A stretch of 64,000 nucleotides of DNA from JAGVSR01 sp963786675. Its GTDB lineage: Bacteria; Pseudomonadota; Alphaproteobacteria; Rhizobiales; Hyphomicrobiaceae. The stretch lies in NCBI GenBank assembly GCA_963786675.1, contig CAWAZY010000005.1, forward strand, positions 124,001 to 188,000. Direction: 5' to 3'. Of the stretch, positions 28,749-38,301 are shown piece after piece (position 1 is the stretch's first letter; every line of letters starts with the position of its first letter). Position numbers and translations under genes: made by a program. The notes below the pieces were generated by a model. It had not been told where the DNA came from. It searched no databases and worked only from the letters and a program-made list of their open reading frames with translations.

Positions 28749-29846
28749 ATGGCCGCCCTACACGACGTCAATAAAATTCCGCTCTGGACCTGGGCCGCCC
28801 CCATCGCCGCCGCGATCCTGCTCGGGCTGAAATTCGCGCACGTCATCCCCGCCGAAGACGGCGTCATTTTAGCGCTGGCAGCCGTCCTCCTTGCGAGTGC
28901 GGTATTCGCCGCCGTGCATCACGCGGAAATCATCGCGCTCAAGGTCGGCGAGCCGTTCGGCTCCATCGTACTCGCAGTTTCCATCACCGTTATCGAGGTG
29001 GCGCTGATCATTTCAATCCTGATGAGCACCACCACGGGGGGTGAATTTCTGACCCGCGATACGGTCTTCGCCACCGTGATGATCGTCTTGAACGGGATTG
29101 TCGGGTTTTGCCTCGTCGTCGGCGGCATGCGCCATCACGAGCAGACGTTCCAGACGACCGCGGCGAGTTCGGCGCTGAGCGTGCTGGGCACGCTCGCGAC
29201 CATTACGCTCGTCTTGCCGAACTATACGCTGACCACCAGCGGCCCGAACTACAATCCCAGTCAGCTCGTGTTCGTCAGTCTGTCGTGCCTCGTTCTCTAC
29301 GGCATGTTTCTGTTCGTCCAGACGATCCGGCACCGCGACTATTTTCTCGCTGATGCCAGCGAAGAAATCCCCATCCACGATATGCCAAGCGCCGGCACCA
29401 CCGCCGCGAGTGTCGTCTTGCTCCTCATGTCATTGGTGGGCGTCGTCCTGCTGGCCAAGTCCTTGTCGCCGGTCCTCGAAGCGGTCATAGCCGACGCTGG
29501 CCTGCCGAAGGCATTTCTGGGTGTCGTCATCGCCTCGCTGGTGCTCTTGCCGGAGGGTATGGCGGCCGTGCGTGCGGCTGCCGCCAACCGGCTTCAGACG
29601 AGCCTCAATCTTGCGCTCGGCTCCGCCATGGCCACCATCGGCCTCACAATTCCGGCCGTCAGCGCCTTCGCACTGATGTCGGGCATGACGCTCCAGCTTG
29701 GCCTCGGTCCCGAAGAAATGGCGCTTCTTGTTCTGTCGCTGTTTATCGGAACGGTGACGCTCGCCACTGGCCGCACAACGATCCTGCAGGGGGCGGTTCA
29801 TCTCGTGATCTTCGCCGTGTTCCTGTTCCTCGCCGCCGTGCCCTAA
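28749..29846 (+). CDS. ChaA-like calcium/proton antiporter (CaCA family)
   Basis: The 365-residue protein has about ten or eleven membrane helices. It carries the duplicated CaCA signature with acidic residues in mid-membrane: VGEPFGSIVLAVSITVIEVA in the first half and VVIASLVLLPEGMAAVRAAA in the second. These acidic residues bind the cation. Its function would be Ca2+ (or Na+) export in exchange for protons across the inner membrane. GGGAGG lies upstream of the ATG. The following small membrane protein starts eight bases after the stop. Confidence 0.88.
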   Translation: MAALHDVNKIPLWTWAAPIAAAILLGLKFAHVIPAEDGVILALAAVLLASAVFAAVHHAEIIALKVGEPFGSIVLAVSITVIEVALIISILMSTTTGGEFLTRDTVFATVMIVLNGIVGFCLVVGGMRHHEQTFQTTAASSALSVLGTLATITLVLPNYTLTTSGPNYNPSQLVFVSLSCLVLYGMFLFVQTIRHRDYFLADASEEIPIHDMPSAGTTAASVVLLLMSLVGVVLLAKSLSPVLEAVIADAGLPKAFLGVVIASLVLLPEGMAAVRAAAANRLQTSLNLALGSAMATIGLTIPAVSAFALMSGMTLQLGLGPEEMALLVLSLFIGTVTLATGRTTILQGAVHLVIFAVFLFLAAVP

Positions 29847-29854
29847 GAGACGCC

Positions 29855-30265
29855 ATGACCGAAGCTGAAATCCTTTCCGTTCGCAACGAACTGACCGATA
29901 TCATCGTCTCGGTCGTTTCAGTGTCTTTCGCTATGATCTCGGCCTACATCGTGGCGCTGTGGCTTGTTCTGAAACACGCGCCTCTCGTGCTGCGCTTCCT
30001 GTCTTTCGTCGTGTTTTCGTTCGGCCTCGCCTTCATGGGTGCCTTGACCATCGGCATCCATGAACTGCTGCTTGGCACGGAGCGCGCGTGGTCGAAGCTC
30101 GGCAATAGGGCGACGGAAATTCCCGGGTTCGGCAGCGCGCCCATCGAAGCCTTGGCCATGACCCAGTACGAAGCCGCCGCGTGCCTTGGCGCGCTCGCCT
30201 TCCTCGCCATCTATCTGGCGCTACTTTTCCTGACTTTCCTTTATCGCTGGCCCCGCGAGGCGTAA
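29855..30265 (+). CDS. Small membrane protein, unknown function
   Basis: The 136 residues hold three membrane helices (IIVSVVSVSFAMISAYIVALWLVL, LRFLSFVVFSFGLAFMGAL, ACLGALAFLAIYLALLFLTFLY) with a soluble loop between the second and third. I know no family. It starts eight bases after the antiporter gene and is probably co-transcribed with it, so a link to ion transport is possible but unproven. It converges with the lipase-like gene four bases away. Confidence 0.65.
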   Translation: MTEAEILSVRNELTDIIVSVVSVSFAMISAYIVALWLVLKHAPLVLRFLSFVVFSFGLAFMGALTIGIHELLLGTERAWSKLGNRATEIPGFGSAPIEALAMTQYEAAACLGALAFLAIYLALLFLTFLYRWPREA

Positions 30266-30269
30266 GCCG

Positions 30270-31292
30270 TCACGTTGCCCTGGCTGCGGCGGGGGTCGTG
30301 GAGTCCACCACCTCCGTTTGCCGCCGCCGCCGGAACATGGGGAAGCGCACCGTCTTTTCCGGCTCGTCGGCCAGGATGATGTCGGCGAGGAGTTTGGCGG
30401 TATCCTTCACCACGCGGCGGTGCGTCCAGTAGCCGGTGTGCGCCGCGTAGGTGGCGAGCGCCGGGAAGGGCAGCGTCAGCGCGCGGCGCCAGAAGCGCTC
30501 GGAGATGACCGGAACGTCGACGATGCGGTCCTCGGCGGCGTAGTCGGCGTTGAGAGGCTTCAGCGGGTATCCGAGCAGATCATTGCGGCTGTAGAAGTTG
30601 AGCCAGCGGGCACGCGCCTTGATGTCGGCTGGGAGGCCGGCGCCGGGAAAGGCCGGGTGCTCGGTCGGCAGGCGCGCCTTGGTGATCGGGACAATGCGTT
30701 CGGGTCCGAACGTGAACGTAAAGAGCGGCATGTTGCAGCCCATGGTGACGAAGCCGGCCAGCGTTTCCAGGCGGCGGAAGGGCGATCCGTCGCGCAAGTA
30801 GGAGGCGAACTCCTGCATCTTCAGGTCGCCGTCCTGCTCGCGATCCTGCAAGCGGCGACGCATGGAGTAGGTGTCCCAGGCGAAAGTCGAGAGGATATGG
30901 CATCCGAGGGAGTGGCCGATGAGGACGAGCGGCCGGTCGGGTTCGCCGCGCTGGTCGAGCCTGTCGATGGCCTCGCGCACCTTGCCCTGGATTTCGTAGT
31001 AGGCGGAGTTGCGATAGTTGCGGGTTTTTTGATAGGCGGCGGCATCGCCCAGGCCTTGCAGCGCCATGCGGCGGAAATTGGTGTCGTCGACCAGTCCCTC
31101 GCTGATCAGCTTGTCCATGTAGGCCGTCTGGTGGCGGCGCACGATGGGCGCCCAGTTGGCGGCTTCGCAATCGATGTGCCCCCGCAGGTTGGCCGGAAGC
31201 GCCCGTTCCAGCCGCTCCTTCATCGGCAGATGAAAATCGTCGGCGCTATTGTAAATGCCATGCACGAAAAGAACGGCGATCTTGCGCGCCAT
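30270..31292 (-). CDS. Alpha/beta hydrolase of lipase type, unknown substrate
   Basis: The 340 residues begin AVLFVHGIYNSADDFHLPMK, the first strand and oxyanion region. The nucleophile elbow LVLIGHSLGCHILSTFAWDT has the serine of GHSLG. A candidate His is near the C-terminus (AAHTGYWTHRR). No signal peptide is seen, so it is probably cytoplasmic. It resembles uncharacterised bacterial hydrolases related to lipases. The neighbours give no pathway hint. Confidence 0.75.
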   Translation of the reverse strand: MARKIAVLFVHGIYNSADDFHLPMKERLERALPANLRGHIDCEAANWAPIVRRHQTAYMDKLISEGLVDDTNFRRMALQGLGDAAAYQKTRNYRNSAYYEIQGKVREAIDRLDQRGEPDRPLVLIGHSLGCHILSTFAWDTYSMRRRLQDREQDGDLKMQEFASYLRDGSPFRRLETLAGFVTMGCNMPLFTFTFGPERIVPITKARLPTEHPAFPGAGLPADIKARARWLNFYSRNDLLGYPLKPLNADYAAEDRIVDVPVISERFWRRALTLPFPALATYAAHTGYWTHRRVVKDTAKLLADIILADEPEKTVRFPMFRRRRQTEVVDSTTPAAARAT

Positions 31293-31437
31293 GGTGCCCC
31301 CCGAAAATCACTCAAACCCCGCGTCCGGGGCCAGATCATCACCACAGACCGTTTCAGGTCAACCCAAGCGGTGTGACAGGCGCGCGTGAGACACGGGACT
31401 ACTTCTTTCCGGCAACAGGCTGGACTACATAGAGGGC

Positions 31438-32271
31438 ATGAATCCGCGCGAACCCCACCTGACGGGTCAAAAAACCGGCATAAGACCTTTCACGGTCTAC
31501 GGCTGTGACCTGACCTCACGTCTGCTGCTCGGCACGGCGCTCTATCCCTCGCCGCAAATCATGGCCGATGCGGTCAAGGCGGCGGGCGCAGGCATCGTGA
31601 CGGTGTCGTTGCGCCGGGAGCAGGCGCGGGGCCGCACGGGCGAGCGCTTTCTCGATCTCATCCGCGCGCTCGATGTGCGGGTGCTGCCCAACACGGCCGG
31701 GTGCCGCACGCCGCGCGAGGCGATCACGACGGCGCAGATGGCGCGCGAATTGTTCGGCACCAGCTGGATCAAGCTGGAAGTGATCGCCAACGATGACACA
31801 CTGCAGCCGGATCTGTTCGGCCTTGTGGAAGCAGCCGGTGTCCTGGCGCGCGATGGCTTCCAGGTGTTTCCCTATACGACGGAAGACCTGGGTGCCGCGG
31901 AACGGCTGCTGGCGGCGGGATGCGAACTCCTGATGCCGTGGGGCGCGCCCATCGGCACCGGACGTGGGCTTGCGAACCCCTATGCGTTGAGGACGATGCG
32001 CGCCTATTTTCCACAGACCCCGCTGGTCATTGACGCGGGGATCGGCGCGCCCAGCCATGCCGCGCAAGCGATGGAAATGGGCTTCGATGCGTGCCTCTTG
32101 AATACCGCAGTGGCGAAAGCGGGTGATCCGGTTGCCATGGCCCGCGCATTCGCTCAAGCCATCGATGCCGGCCGCGCGGCCTATGAGGCGGGCCTGATGG
32201 AACAGCGCGACATGGCAAGCCCGTCGACGCCGCTCGCGGGTACGCCGTTTTTCGATCTGGACCCCAAGTGA
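31438..32271 (+). CDS. thiG: Thiazole synthase
   Basis: ThiG makes the thiazole moiety of thiamine from DXP, dehydroglycine and ThiS thiocarboxylate. The 277 residues show LLLGTALYPSPQIMADAV, VLPNTAGCRT, the Schiff-base region TSWIKLEVIAND, MPWGAPIGTGRGLANP and VIDAGIGAPSHAAQAMEMG. The length is normal. It overlaps thiE by four bases. ThiO and ThiS, often upstream, are absent here. No thi-box is visible in the 145 bases before the start, although one occurs at 428-518 in front of another gene. Confidence 0.95.
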   Translation: MNPREPHLTGQKTGIRPFTVYGCDLTSRLLLGTALYPSPQIMADAVKAAGAGIVTVSLRREQARGRTGERFLDLIRALDVRVLPNTAGCRTPREAITTAQMARELFGTSWIKLEVIANDDTLQPDLFGLVEAAGVLARDGFQVFPYTTEDLGAAERLLAAGCELLMPWGAPIGTGRGLANPYALRTMRAYFPQTPLVIDAGIGAPSHAAQAMEMGFDACLLNTAVAKAGDPVAMARAFAQAIDAGRAAYEAGLMEQRDMASPSTPLAGTPFFDLDPK

Positions 32272-32888
32272 TGACCGGCCTCAGCACGTTCTATCCGATC
32301 GTGCCGGATGTGGGGTGGATGCGCCGGATCGTACCTTTGGGCGTGGGGATGGTTCAGCTGCGCCTCAAGGACGCCGCCCCCGATGAGGTCGCGACGCAGA
32401 TCAAGGAGAGCCTCGCGCTTTGCCGCGCGCATGGCTGCCAGCTGATCGTCAATGACTACTGGCAGGCGGCCATCGATGCCGGGGCTGATTTCGTCCACCT
32501 TGGGCAAGAAGATCTGGCGGGCGCGGACCTGCCGGCCATCCGCAAGGCCGGGTTGCGGCTCGGCATCTCGACCCACAGTGAGGACGAACTGGAGACCGCG
32601 CTCTCAGCGTCGCCGGACTACGTGGCGCTGGGGCCGATCTATGAAACCAAACTCAAGGCCATGACATGGGCCCCGCAAGGTCTAGAGCGGATCGCCGTCT
32701 GGCGGCGCCGCATCGGCACGTTGCCGCTGGTGGCCATCGGGGGCATTACACCGGAGCGCGCGGGCGGCGTCCTCGCGGCCGGGGCCGACAGCGTGGCTGT
32801 CATCACCGACTTTCTCACGTCGCCGCATCCGGAAGCGCGGGTGCGCCTGTGGCTCGACTGGGAACAGACGCAACGACAGCCGGACTAG
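32268..32888 (+). CDS. thiE: Thiamine phosphate synthase
   Basis: ThiE joins HMP-PP and thiazole phosphate. The 206 residues carry VQLRLKDAAPDEVATQI, LIVNDYWQAAIDAGADFVHL, GQEDL, ISTHSEDELETAL, YVALGPIYETKLKAM and VAIGGITPERAGGVLAAGAD. The start overlaps the thiG stop (ATGA at 32268-32271). The stop shares its bases with the stop of the convergent purD gene at CTAG, 32885-32888. Confidence 0.95.
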   Translation: MMTGLSTFYPIVPDVGWMRRIVPLGVGMVQLRLKDAAPDEVATQIKESLALCRAHGCQLIVNDYWQAAIDAGADFVHLGQEDLAGADLPAIRKAGLRLGISTHSEDELETALSASPDYVALGPIYETKLKAMTWAPQGLERIAVWRRRIGTLPLVAIGGITPERAGGVLAAGADSVAVITDFLTSPHPEARVRLWLDWEQTQRQPD

Positions 32889-34166
32889 CCGCCCCGCTCG
32901 CGCTCGATGGCCCGCCAGCCGATGTCCCGGCGGCAAAATCCACCGGGCCAGTCGATCCGGTCGACGGCTTCGTAGGCAAGCGCCTGGGCTTCGGCGACGC
33001 TTTTGCCACGCGCCGCAATGTTCAAGACGCGGCCACCATCAGCGACGAGCGCGCCGTCCTTCAACCTGGTCCCGGCGTGGAACACCTGCACGCCATCCAC
33101 GCGCGCCGCCGCGTCCAGTCCCGCGATGGCCGTGCCCTTTTCGGGTGGACCGGGATAGCCGTTGGCGGCGAGGACGACGGTGAGCGCCGCGTCGTCGCTC
33201 CAGCGCAGGTCGAAGGTTGAGAGCACACCGTCGGCCACCGCCAGCATGGCGGCCAACAGATCCGACCGCAGGCGCAGCATCAGCACCTGTGTCTCAGGAT
33301 CGCCAAAGCGGACATTGTATTCGATGAGCTGCGGACCCTTCGCGGTGATCATCAAACCGGCGAACAGCACGCCCTTGAACGGCGTGCCCCGGTCCGCCAT
33401 CGCCGCCACCGTCGGGCGGATGATGTGGTCCATGGTGCGCGACACCAGATCGGGGGTCATGACGGGGGCGGGGGAATAGGCGCCCATGCCGCCGGTGTTG
33501 GGGCCGGTATCGCTTTCGCCGACGCGCTTGTGATCTTGCGCGGACGCCATGGCCAGGACATTGCGGCCATCGCACAAGGCGAAGAAGCTGGCCTCTTCGC
33601 CCGTCAAGGAATTCTTCGATCACGACCTCGGCCCCCGCCGCGCCGAAGGCTCCCGAGAAACAGGCATCGATGCCGGCTTCCGCTTCGGTGTGCGTAGCCG
33701 CGATGATGACGCCTTTGCCGGCCGCCAGTCCGTCGGCCTTGACGACGATCGGCACTGGCTGCGTGGCGAGATAGGCCTTCGCGGCGGCCGCATCGGTGAA
33801 CCGTCCGTAGGCGGCGGTCGGGATGCCATGCTCGCGGCACAGATCCTTGGTAAAACCCTTCGAGCCTTCCAGCATGGCGGCCGCGCGTGACGGGCCGAAG
33901 TGCTTGATGCCGGCGGCGGCGAGATCATCCGTCAGGCCGGCGACGAGGGGCGCTTCCGGTCCCACGATGACGAAGTCGATCGCCTGGGCCCGGCAGAAGT
34001 CGATCACCGCGCCGTGGTTGGCGGTGTCGATGTCCACATTGCTGGCAACGGCGGCGATGCCCGGATTGCCGGGCGCGCAATAGAGCTTGGTCAGGAGCGG
34101 GCTTTGGGCCAGCTTCCACGCGAGGGCATGCTCACGGCCGCCCGAGCCGATCAAAAGGACATTCAT
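32885..34166 (-). CDS. purD: Phosphoribosylamine-glycine ligase, +1 frameshift near 33607
   Basis: GARS is an ATP-grasp enzyme in purine synthesis. The N-terminal frame has MNVLLIGSGGREHALAWKLA, LYCAPGNPGI and VVKADGLAAGKGV. The C-terminal frame has SFFALCDG, SDTGPNTGGMGAYSPAP and EYNVRFGDPETQVLMLRL. They join at VVIEEFL/TGEEASFF if one base is dropped in CCTTGACG. The restored length is 426 residues, the family norm. Both halves are fully conserved, so the break is probably technical. The stop overlaps that of thiE on the opposite strand. Confidence 0.93.
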
Positions 34167-34390
34167 GCCGGCTCAAGTGCTACGGAGACACTTTCCCGGT
34201 CAAGGGGTTACACGCCGCACGCCGCAACGGGTGACCAGGGCGGATATGTCGCCGACAGCTGCGGCCTGCGACGGAGGCTCCCGGCACGAACTTGATGCAG
34301 ATCAGAGAATTGCCATCTGGGTGCGCCAAGATCATGCGCATAGGCTGCCCCGAAGGGGCCGTTGGGCCGACCATCAAAGGAGCCTCCCGC

Positions 34391-35530
34391 ATGACACGAC
34401 TGGCCTCCAGGGCCTGGGATGGATTGTCCGAAACCGTGCTTGATTGGTTGGGCATGGGTGAGGGCCAGCCAGGGGACGGACGCCAGCACGGGTGGGTTCC
34501 CGCGCATCCGCTTGCCCGCCTCTTGGCGTTGGTCGCATTTGTCCTCGCGGTGCTGACGGGATGGTGGTGGCTGGAACGCGGCCCCGACGTCAAAGTCGTT
34601 GCGGTTCGCTCCGGTGACGCCGCCGAGGTCGTCTATGCCACGGGCATCGTCGAACCGGTGTACTGGGCGAAAGTCACATCCCTTCAGCGCAAGCGCATTG
34701 TCGATATCTGCAAATGCGAGGGCGAAGCGGTTGCCAAGGGCGACGTGCTGGTGCGGCTGGACGACGAGCAGGAGCGGGCGACACTGACCGAGCTGGAATC
34801 GCGATTAACGCGCCTCAAGGAGGATGCGGCGCGGCTGGAGGGCCTCGTCAAACGCAGCATCGCCTCGCGCGTTTCGCTCGACGACAAGATGACGGAAGTC
34901 GCCGAGCACGAGGCGCGGGTTCTTTTCCAAAAGAACCGCGTCAGTGAACTGGAGTTGAAGGCGCCGCTCGACGGGGTAGTGTTGCGCCGCACAGGAGAAG
35001 TGGGCGAGATCGCGGGCATAGGCGCCACGGATACGTTGCTGTGGGTGGGTCAGCCCAAGCCACTCAAGATCATCGCGGACGTCAACGAGGACGACATTCT
35101 GAAAGTCGCTCCCGGACAGCCTGTTCTGTTGCGCCATGAAGGGCAGGTGGGCGCGCCGTTGAAGGCTACCGTCGAGCGCATCACGCCGAAGGGTGACCCG
35201 GAAACCAAGACGTTCCGCGTTCATCTCCTCTTGCCTGAGGATTCGCCCTTGAAAATCGGGATGAGCGTTGAAGCCAATATCGTTGTTCGCGAGGCCAAGA
35301 ATGCGCTGCTGGTCCCGGCGGAGGCCCTGACCGACGGCAGCATCTGGAAAGTGCAAGACGGCCGGCTTTCACGGGTCGCGGTCGAAACCGGCATACGGGG
35401 CACGAGCGAGGTCGAGATCCGTGGTGATGTAGCGGCGGGTGACCTTGTCGTGTCGCCGGTGGTCGCCGGTCTCAGCGACGGCGGCACCGTCAGGGCCGTG
35501 CCCGCCACGGCTGCAGGGCCCGGGTCATGA
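34391..35530 (+). CDS. HlyD/MacA-like periplasmic adaptor of an ABC exporter
   Basis: The 379-residue protein has an N-terminal inner-membrane helix (LLALVAFVLAVLTGWWWL), lipoyl halves (IVDICKCEGEAVAKGDVLVR and LKAPLDGVVLRRTGEVGEIA), a coiled-coil hairpin (ATLTELESRLTRLKEDAARL onward) and a beta-barrel domain. ATG 34391 has AAAGGAG nine bases upstream; an earlier in-frame start at 34292 is unlikely. It overlaps the permease gene by four bases (ATGA). Together with the next two genes it forms a MacAB/DevBCA-type exporter. Confidence 0.88.
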   Translation: MTRLASRAWDGLSETVLDWLGMGEGQPGDGRQHGWVPAHPLARLLALVAFVLAVLTGWWWLERGPDVKVVAVRSGDAAEVVYATGIVEPVYWAKVTSLQRKRIVDICKCEGEAVAKGDVLVRLDDEQERATLTELESRLTRLKEDAARLEGLVKRSIASRVSLDDKMTEVAEHEARVLFQKNRVSELELKAPLDGVVLRRTGEVGEIAGIGATDTLLWVGQPKPLKIIADVNEDDILKVAPGQPVLLRHEGQVGAPLKATVERITPKGDPETKTFRVHLLLPEDSPLKIGMSVEANIVVREAKNALLVPAEALTDGSIWKVQDGRLSRVAVETGIRGTSEVEIRGDVAAGDLVVSPVVAGLSDGGTVRAVPATAAGPGS

Positions 35531-36762
35531 GACTCGTGATCGACATTGCCATGACGCATGTGCGCTCGCGCCTGCGCCAGACACTGGTCGGACTCCTGGG
35601 CGTGGCGATGGGGGTCGGGTTTTCGGTCATGATGGCCGCACTGATGGAGGGATCGCAGCGCGATTTCGTGACGCAGTTGGTGGACAACCTGCCCCACATC
35701 ACGATGAGCGATGAGCGCCGCGATCCACCCAGGCAGCCCGCCGAGGACCACTATCAAGTCGTGTCGTTCAGCGGGTTGAGCACGAAAGCGACCCGCCCCG
35801 GCATCAAGAATCCGTTTGCCATCATGGCGTCGGTGGAAGGTTGGCTGGATGGGGCTATCGCGCCGTCTGTCGTCGCGCGGGCTGTCATCCGGTATGCGGG
35901 GCGGGATACGGCGGCGAGCGTTACGGGGATCGACCCGAAACGGGAAGTTGAGGTTTCCAAACTGGTGTCGCAGATCCGCGAAGGATCGCTCAAGGATCTC
36001 TACAAGTCATCAAATGCCATTATTCTCGGCGACCGGCTGGCCTCCCGGATTGGCGCGCGGGTTGGCAATACGATTGCCGTCGTGTCGGGAACGGGGCGCA
36101 TTTTGTCCTGCACGGTTGTCGCGCTCGTGCACTCAGGCATTAGCCAATCCGACGAAACCCAAGCTTACACCTTATTGAAGACCGCGCAGATCCTTGCCGG
36201 CCAGACCGGGATTGTGAATGCCATGCGCATCCGGGTGTCGGACATCACGCAGGCCATGCAAACCGCGCAACGGATCGAAGCCCAGACCGGCTACAAATCC
36301 GTATCGTGGCAGGAGGCCAACGAGGATCTTCTCTCGGCCTTCGAGATACGCAATTTCATCATGTACACGGTCGTGGGCGCCATTTTGCTCGTCGCATCCT
36401 TCGGCACCTACAACATCATCTCCACCATCACCCATGAGAAGACCCGCGACATTGCCATTCTGAAGTCGCTTGGCTTCACCGAGCGGACCGTTCGCTCCAT
36501 CTTTCTGGTCGAAGCCATGATCATCGGCGCTGGTGGCACGGTGCTTGGATGGGGCCTCGGCTATGTTTTGTGCATGATGCTGGGATCACTCGAATTCCGC
36601 AGTCCGTTCATGGACGCCACGCACCTGCCCATCTATTACGCTCCCCAGCACTACGCCTTGGCCGCTCTGGTGGCGATGACGGCGTCGGGAATTGCTGGAT
36701 ATCTGCCTGCGCGCAAAGCGGCCGGCGTCCACCCCGTGGAAATCATCCGGGGGGCATCTTGA
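35527..36762 (+). CDS. MacB/FtsX-type ABC transporter permease
   Basis: The 411 residues have one N-terminal helix (LVGLLGVAMGVGFSVMMAAL), a large MacB periplasmic core domain (about 45-270), and three C-terminal helices of the FtsX domain (YTVVGAILLVASFGTYNIIS, AMIIGAGGTVLGWGLGYVLC, YALAALVAMTASGIAGYLPA) ending PVEIIRG. It is coupled at both ends by four-base overlaps. The exporter would move a lipid, peptide or small molecule; the substrate is not inferable. Confidence 0.9.
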   Translation: MRLVIDIAMTHVRSRLRQTLVGLLGVAMGVGFSVMMAALMEGSQRDFVTQLVDNLPHITMSDERRDPPRQPAEDHYQVVSFSGLSTKATRPGIKNPFAIMASVEGWLDGAIAPSVVARAVIRYAGRDTAASVTGIDPKREVEVSKLVSQIREGSLKDLYKSSNAIILGDRLASRIGARVGNTIAVVSGTGRILSCTVVALVHSGISQSDETQAYTLLKTAQILAGQTGIVNAMRIRVSDITQAMQTAQRIEAQTGYKSVSWQEANEDLLSAFEIRNFIMYTVVGAILLVASFGTYNIISTITHEKTRDIAILKSLGFTERTVRSIFLVEAMIIGAGGTVLGWGLGYVLCMMLGSLEFRSPFMDATHLPIYYAPQHYALAALVAMTASGIAGYLPARKAAGVHPVEIIRGAS

Positions 36763-37475
36763 GTGATCGTAAGAGCCGGCCTCCGGCCCTGATCGAGTTG
36801 ATCGGTGTCACCAAAACCATCGGTGACGGCGTGGAGACGACATTGGTGCGCGATATCAATTTGCGCATCGAGCCCGGTGAGTTCGTCTCCATCACGGGAC
36901 CGTCGGGCTCGGGCAAGAGTTCTCTGCTCTACCTGCTCGGCCTGCTCGATGTCCCGACGTCCGGACGGGTCCTGATCGAAGGCCGGCCGGTGGCGGAGGA
37001 CGATGAAGCGGAGCGGGCCCGGCTCCGGCTGAAACTTTTGGGCTTCGTATTCCAGTTTCACTTCCTGCTCGCCGAGTTCACGGCCTTGGGCAATGTCATG
37101 CTGCCCATGCGTGCGCTGGGAAACTTGAGTGAGGCGGAAATGAAGGCGCGGGCGCTCCGGCTGCTCGCGTCGCTCGGTCTGGAGCCGCAGGCGCACCGGC
37201 TGCCCGGTCAGCTTTCCGGCGGGCAGCGCCAGCGCGTGGCCATCGCGCGGGCCCTTGCCAACGAGCCACAGGTGATCCTGGCCGACGAGCCCACCGGCAA
37301 TCTCGACAGTCAGTCGAGTGCCCAAGTGCTGGCGGTACTGCGCGATCTCGTCGATACGACAGGCCGCGCGGTGGTGATGGTAACGCATGATCTCGACTTG
37401 GCGGCACGTGCGGACCGGCAGGTGCGCATCGTGGATGGCCGGATCGTCGCGGGAGAGCCTCTCAAGACGCGATAG
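36759..37475 (+). CDS. LolD/MacB-type ABC transporter ATP-binding protein
   Basis: The 238-residue ATPase has Walker A GPSGSGKSS, the Q-loop region FVFQFHFLLAEFTALGNVML, signature LSGGQRQRVAIARAL, Walker B VILADEPTGNLD and H-loop VVMVTHDLDLA. The start is TTG at 36759, overlapping the permease stop (TTGA), with GGGGGG five bases upstream. Much longer upstream readings run through the permease gene in another frame and are not real. It drives the permease encoded just before. Confidence 0.93.
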   Translation: MSDRKSRPPALIELIGVTKTIGDGVETTLVRDINLRIEPGEFVSITGPSGSGKSSLLYLLGLLDVPTSGRVLIEGRPVAEDDEAERARLRLKLLGFVFQFHFLLAEFTALGNVMLPMRALGNLSEAEMKARALRLLASLGLEPQAHRLPGQLSGGQRQRVAIARALANEPQVILADEPTGNLDSQSSAQVLAVLRDLVDTTGRAVVMVTHDLDLAARADRQVRIVDGRIVAGEPLKTR

Positions 37476-37585
37476 CCCGGGACCTTTGAGGGTCACGAGC
37501 TATCGGCCTGATCAGCGAGCTCAGGGAAGAGGGGGGGGACGGGGAACTCGCCGATTTGGGTGAAGCGCCAAATGAACTCAGCGTC

Positions 37586-38059
37586 CTATTTCAGCGTTTT
37601 CATGTAGTCGATGATCGCCTTGCGCTGGTCGGCATCGCTCAGTCCGGCGAAGGTCGCCATGTTCGACCCCGGGAAAACGGCATTCGGGTTCTCGATAAAC
37701 TTGTCGAGGTTCTCTTCCGTCCAGACCAGATCGGTTGTCTTGAAGCCCGGCGAATAGCTGTAGCCCTCGACGGTGCCGGCCTTGCGTCCAACGACGCCGT
37801 GCAGCGTCGGGCCTAATCTATTGTCACCCGGATCGATCGCATGGCAGGTGCGGCAATGGTTGTTGTACGTGGTCTTTGGATCGCCGCTTGCTCGGGGGAT
37901 GGCGCTTTGCGTCGCGGCCTTCTGGCCAGCGTTGTTGGCCGGATTTTGCGCCATGGCTGCCGCGGCCATGAACGAGCTGGCGACGACGGCAACGCCGATC
38001 CAGCGAAAGGCGAACGCGGCGCGTGTGGGGGCGAGTGTCAGGGTTCGCTCACTTATCAT
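37586..38059 (-). CDS. Secreted c-type cytochrome, single heme, mitochondrial-cytochrome-c-like
   Basis: The 157 residues have an N-terminal signal/anchor (FRWIGVAVVASSFMAAAAMAQ) and one heme motif, CRTCH, in NNHCRTCHAIDPGDNRLGP. The conserved LHGVVGRKAGTVEGYSYSP and the axial Met region FPGSNMATFAG follow. It is a soluble electron carrier in the periplasm, probably to the aa3 oxidase or from dehydrogenases. ATG 38057-38059 has AAGGAGG six bases upstream; longer readings lack this. It is divergent from xseA. Confidence 0.92.
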   Translation of the reverse strand: MISERTLTLAPTRAAFAFRWIGVAVVASSFMAAAAMAQNPANNAGQKAATQSAIPRASGDPKTTYNNHCRTCHAIDPGDNRLGPTLHGVVGRKAGTVEGYSYSPGFKTTDLVWTEENLDKFIENPNAVFPGSNMATFAGLSDADQRKAIIDYMKTLK

Positions 38060-38301
38060 TCGGTTCCTCCTTCCCGGCTGGCCATTGGAAACACGGCGAC
38101 CGCCTCTGCACGGCCGTCGACCGCGCGTGTATCTGGCTATGGAGGGAGAACGCAAAGGCGCGCTCCGGGTTCCGTTGGCGCGGGAACGCGGAGGTTGGCC
38201 AATCGCTGGAACAGGGGATTTCGCAGCGAAATGCGACGGATGATGCCACAACCCGGTTTAGAGTAAGGTGGAGAGGCCAACTGAACCGAGAGCTGTGATT
38301 C

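Noticed and set aside
31376..31437. TPP riboswitch in front of thiG
   Set aside because: No CTGAGA or ACCTGAT elements are present between the neighbouring gene and thiG.
32885..34166. purD as a true pseudogene
   Set aside because: Both halves are fully conserved, the gene is normally essential for purine synthesis, and the same +1 pattern recurs in many genes.
36549..36758. Longer N-terminus for the ABC ATPase
   Set aside because: It overlaps the permease gene in another frame; TTG 36759 fits coupling and the family start.
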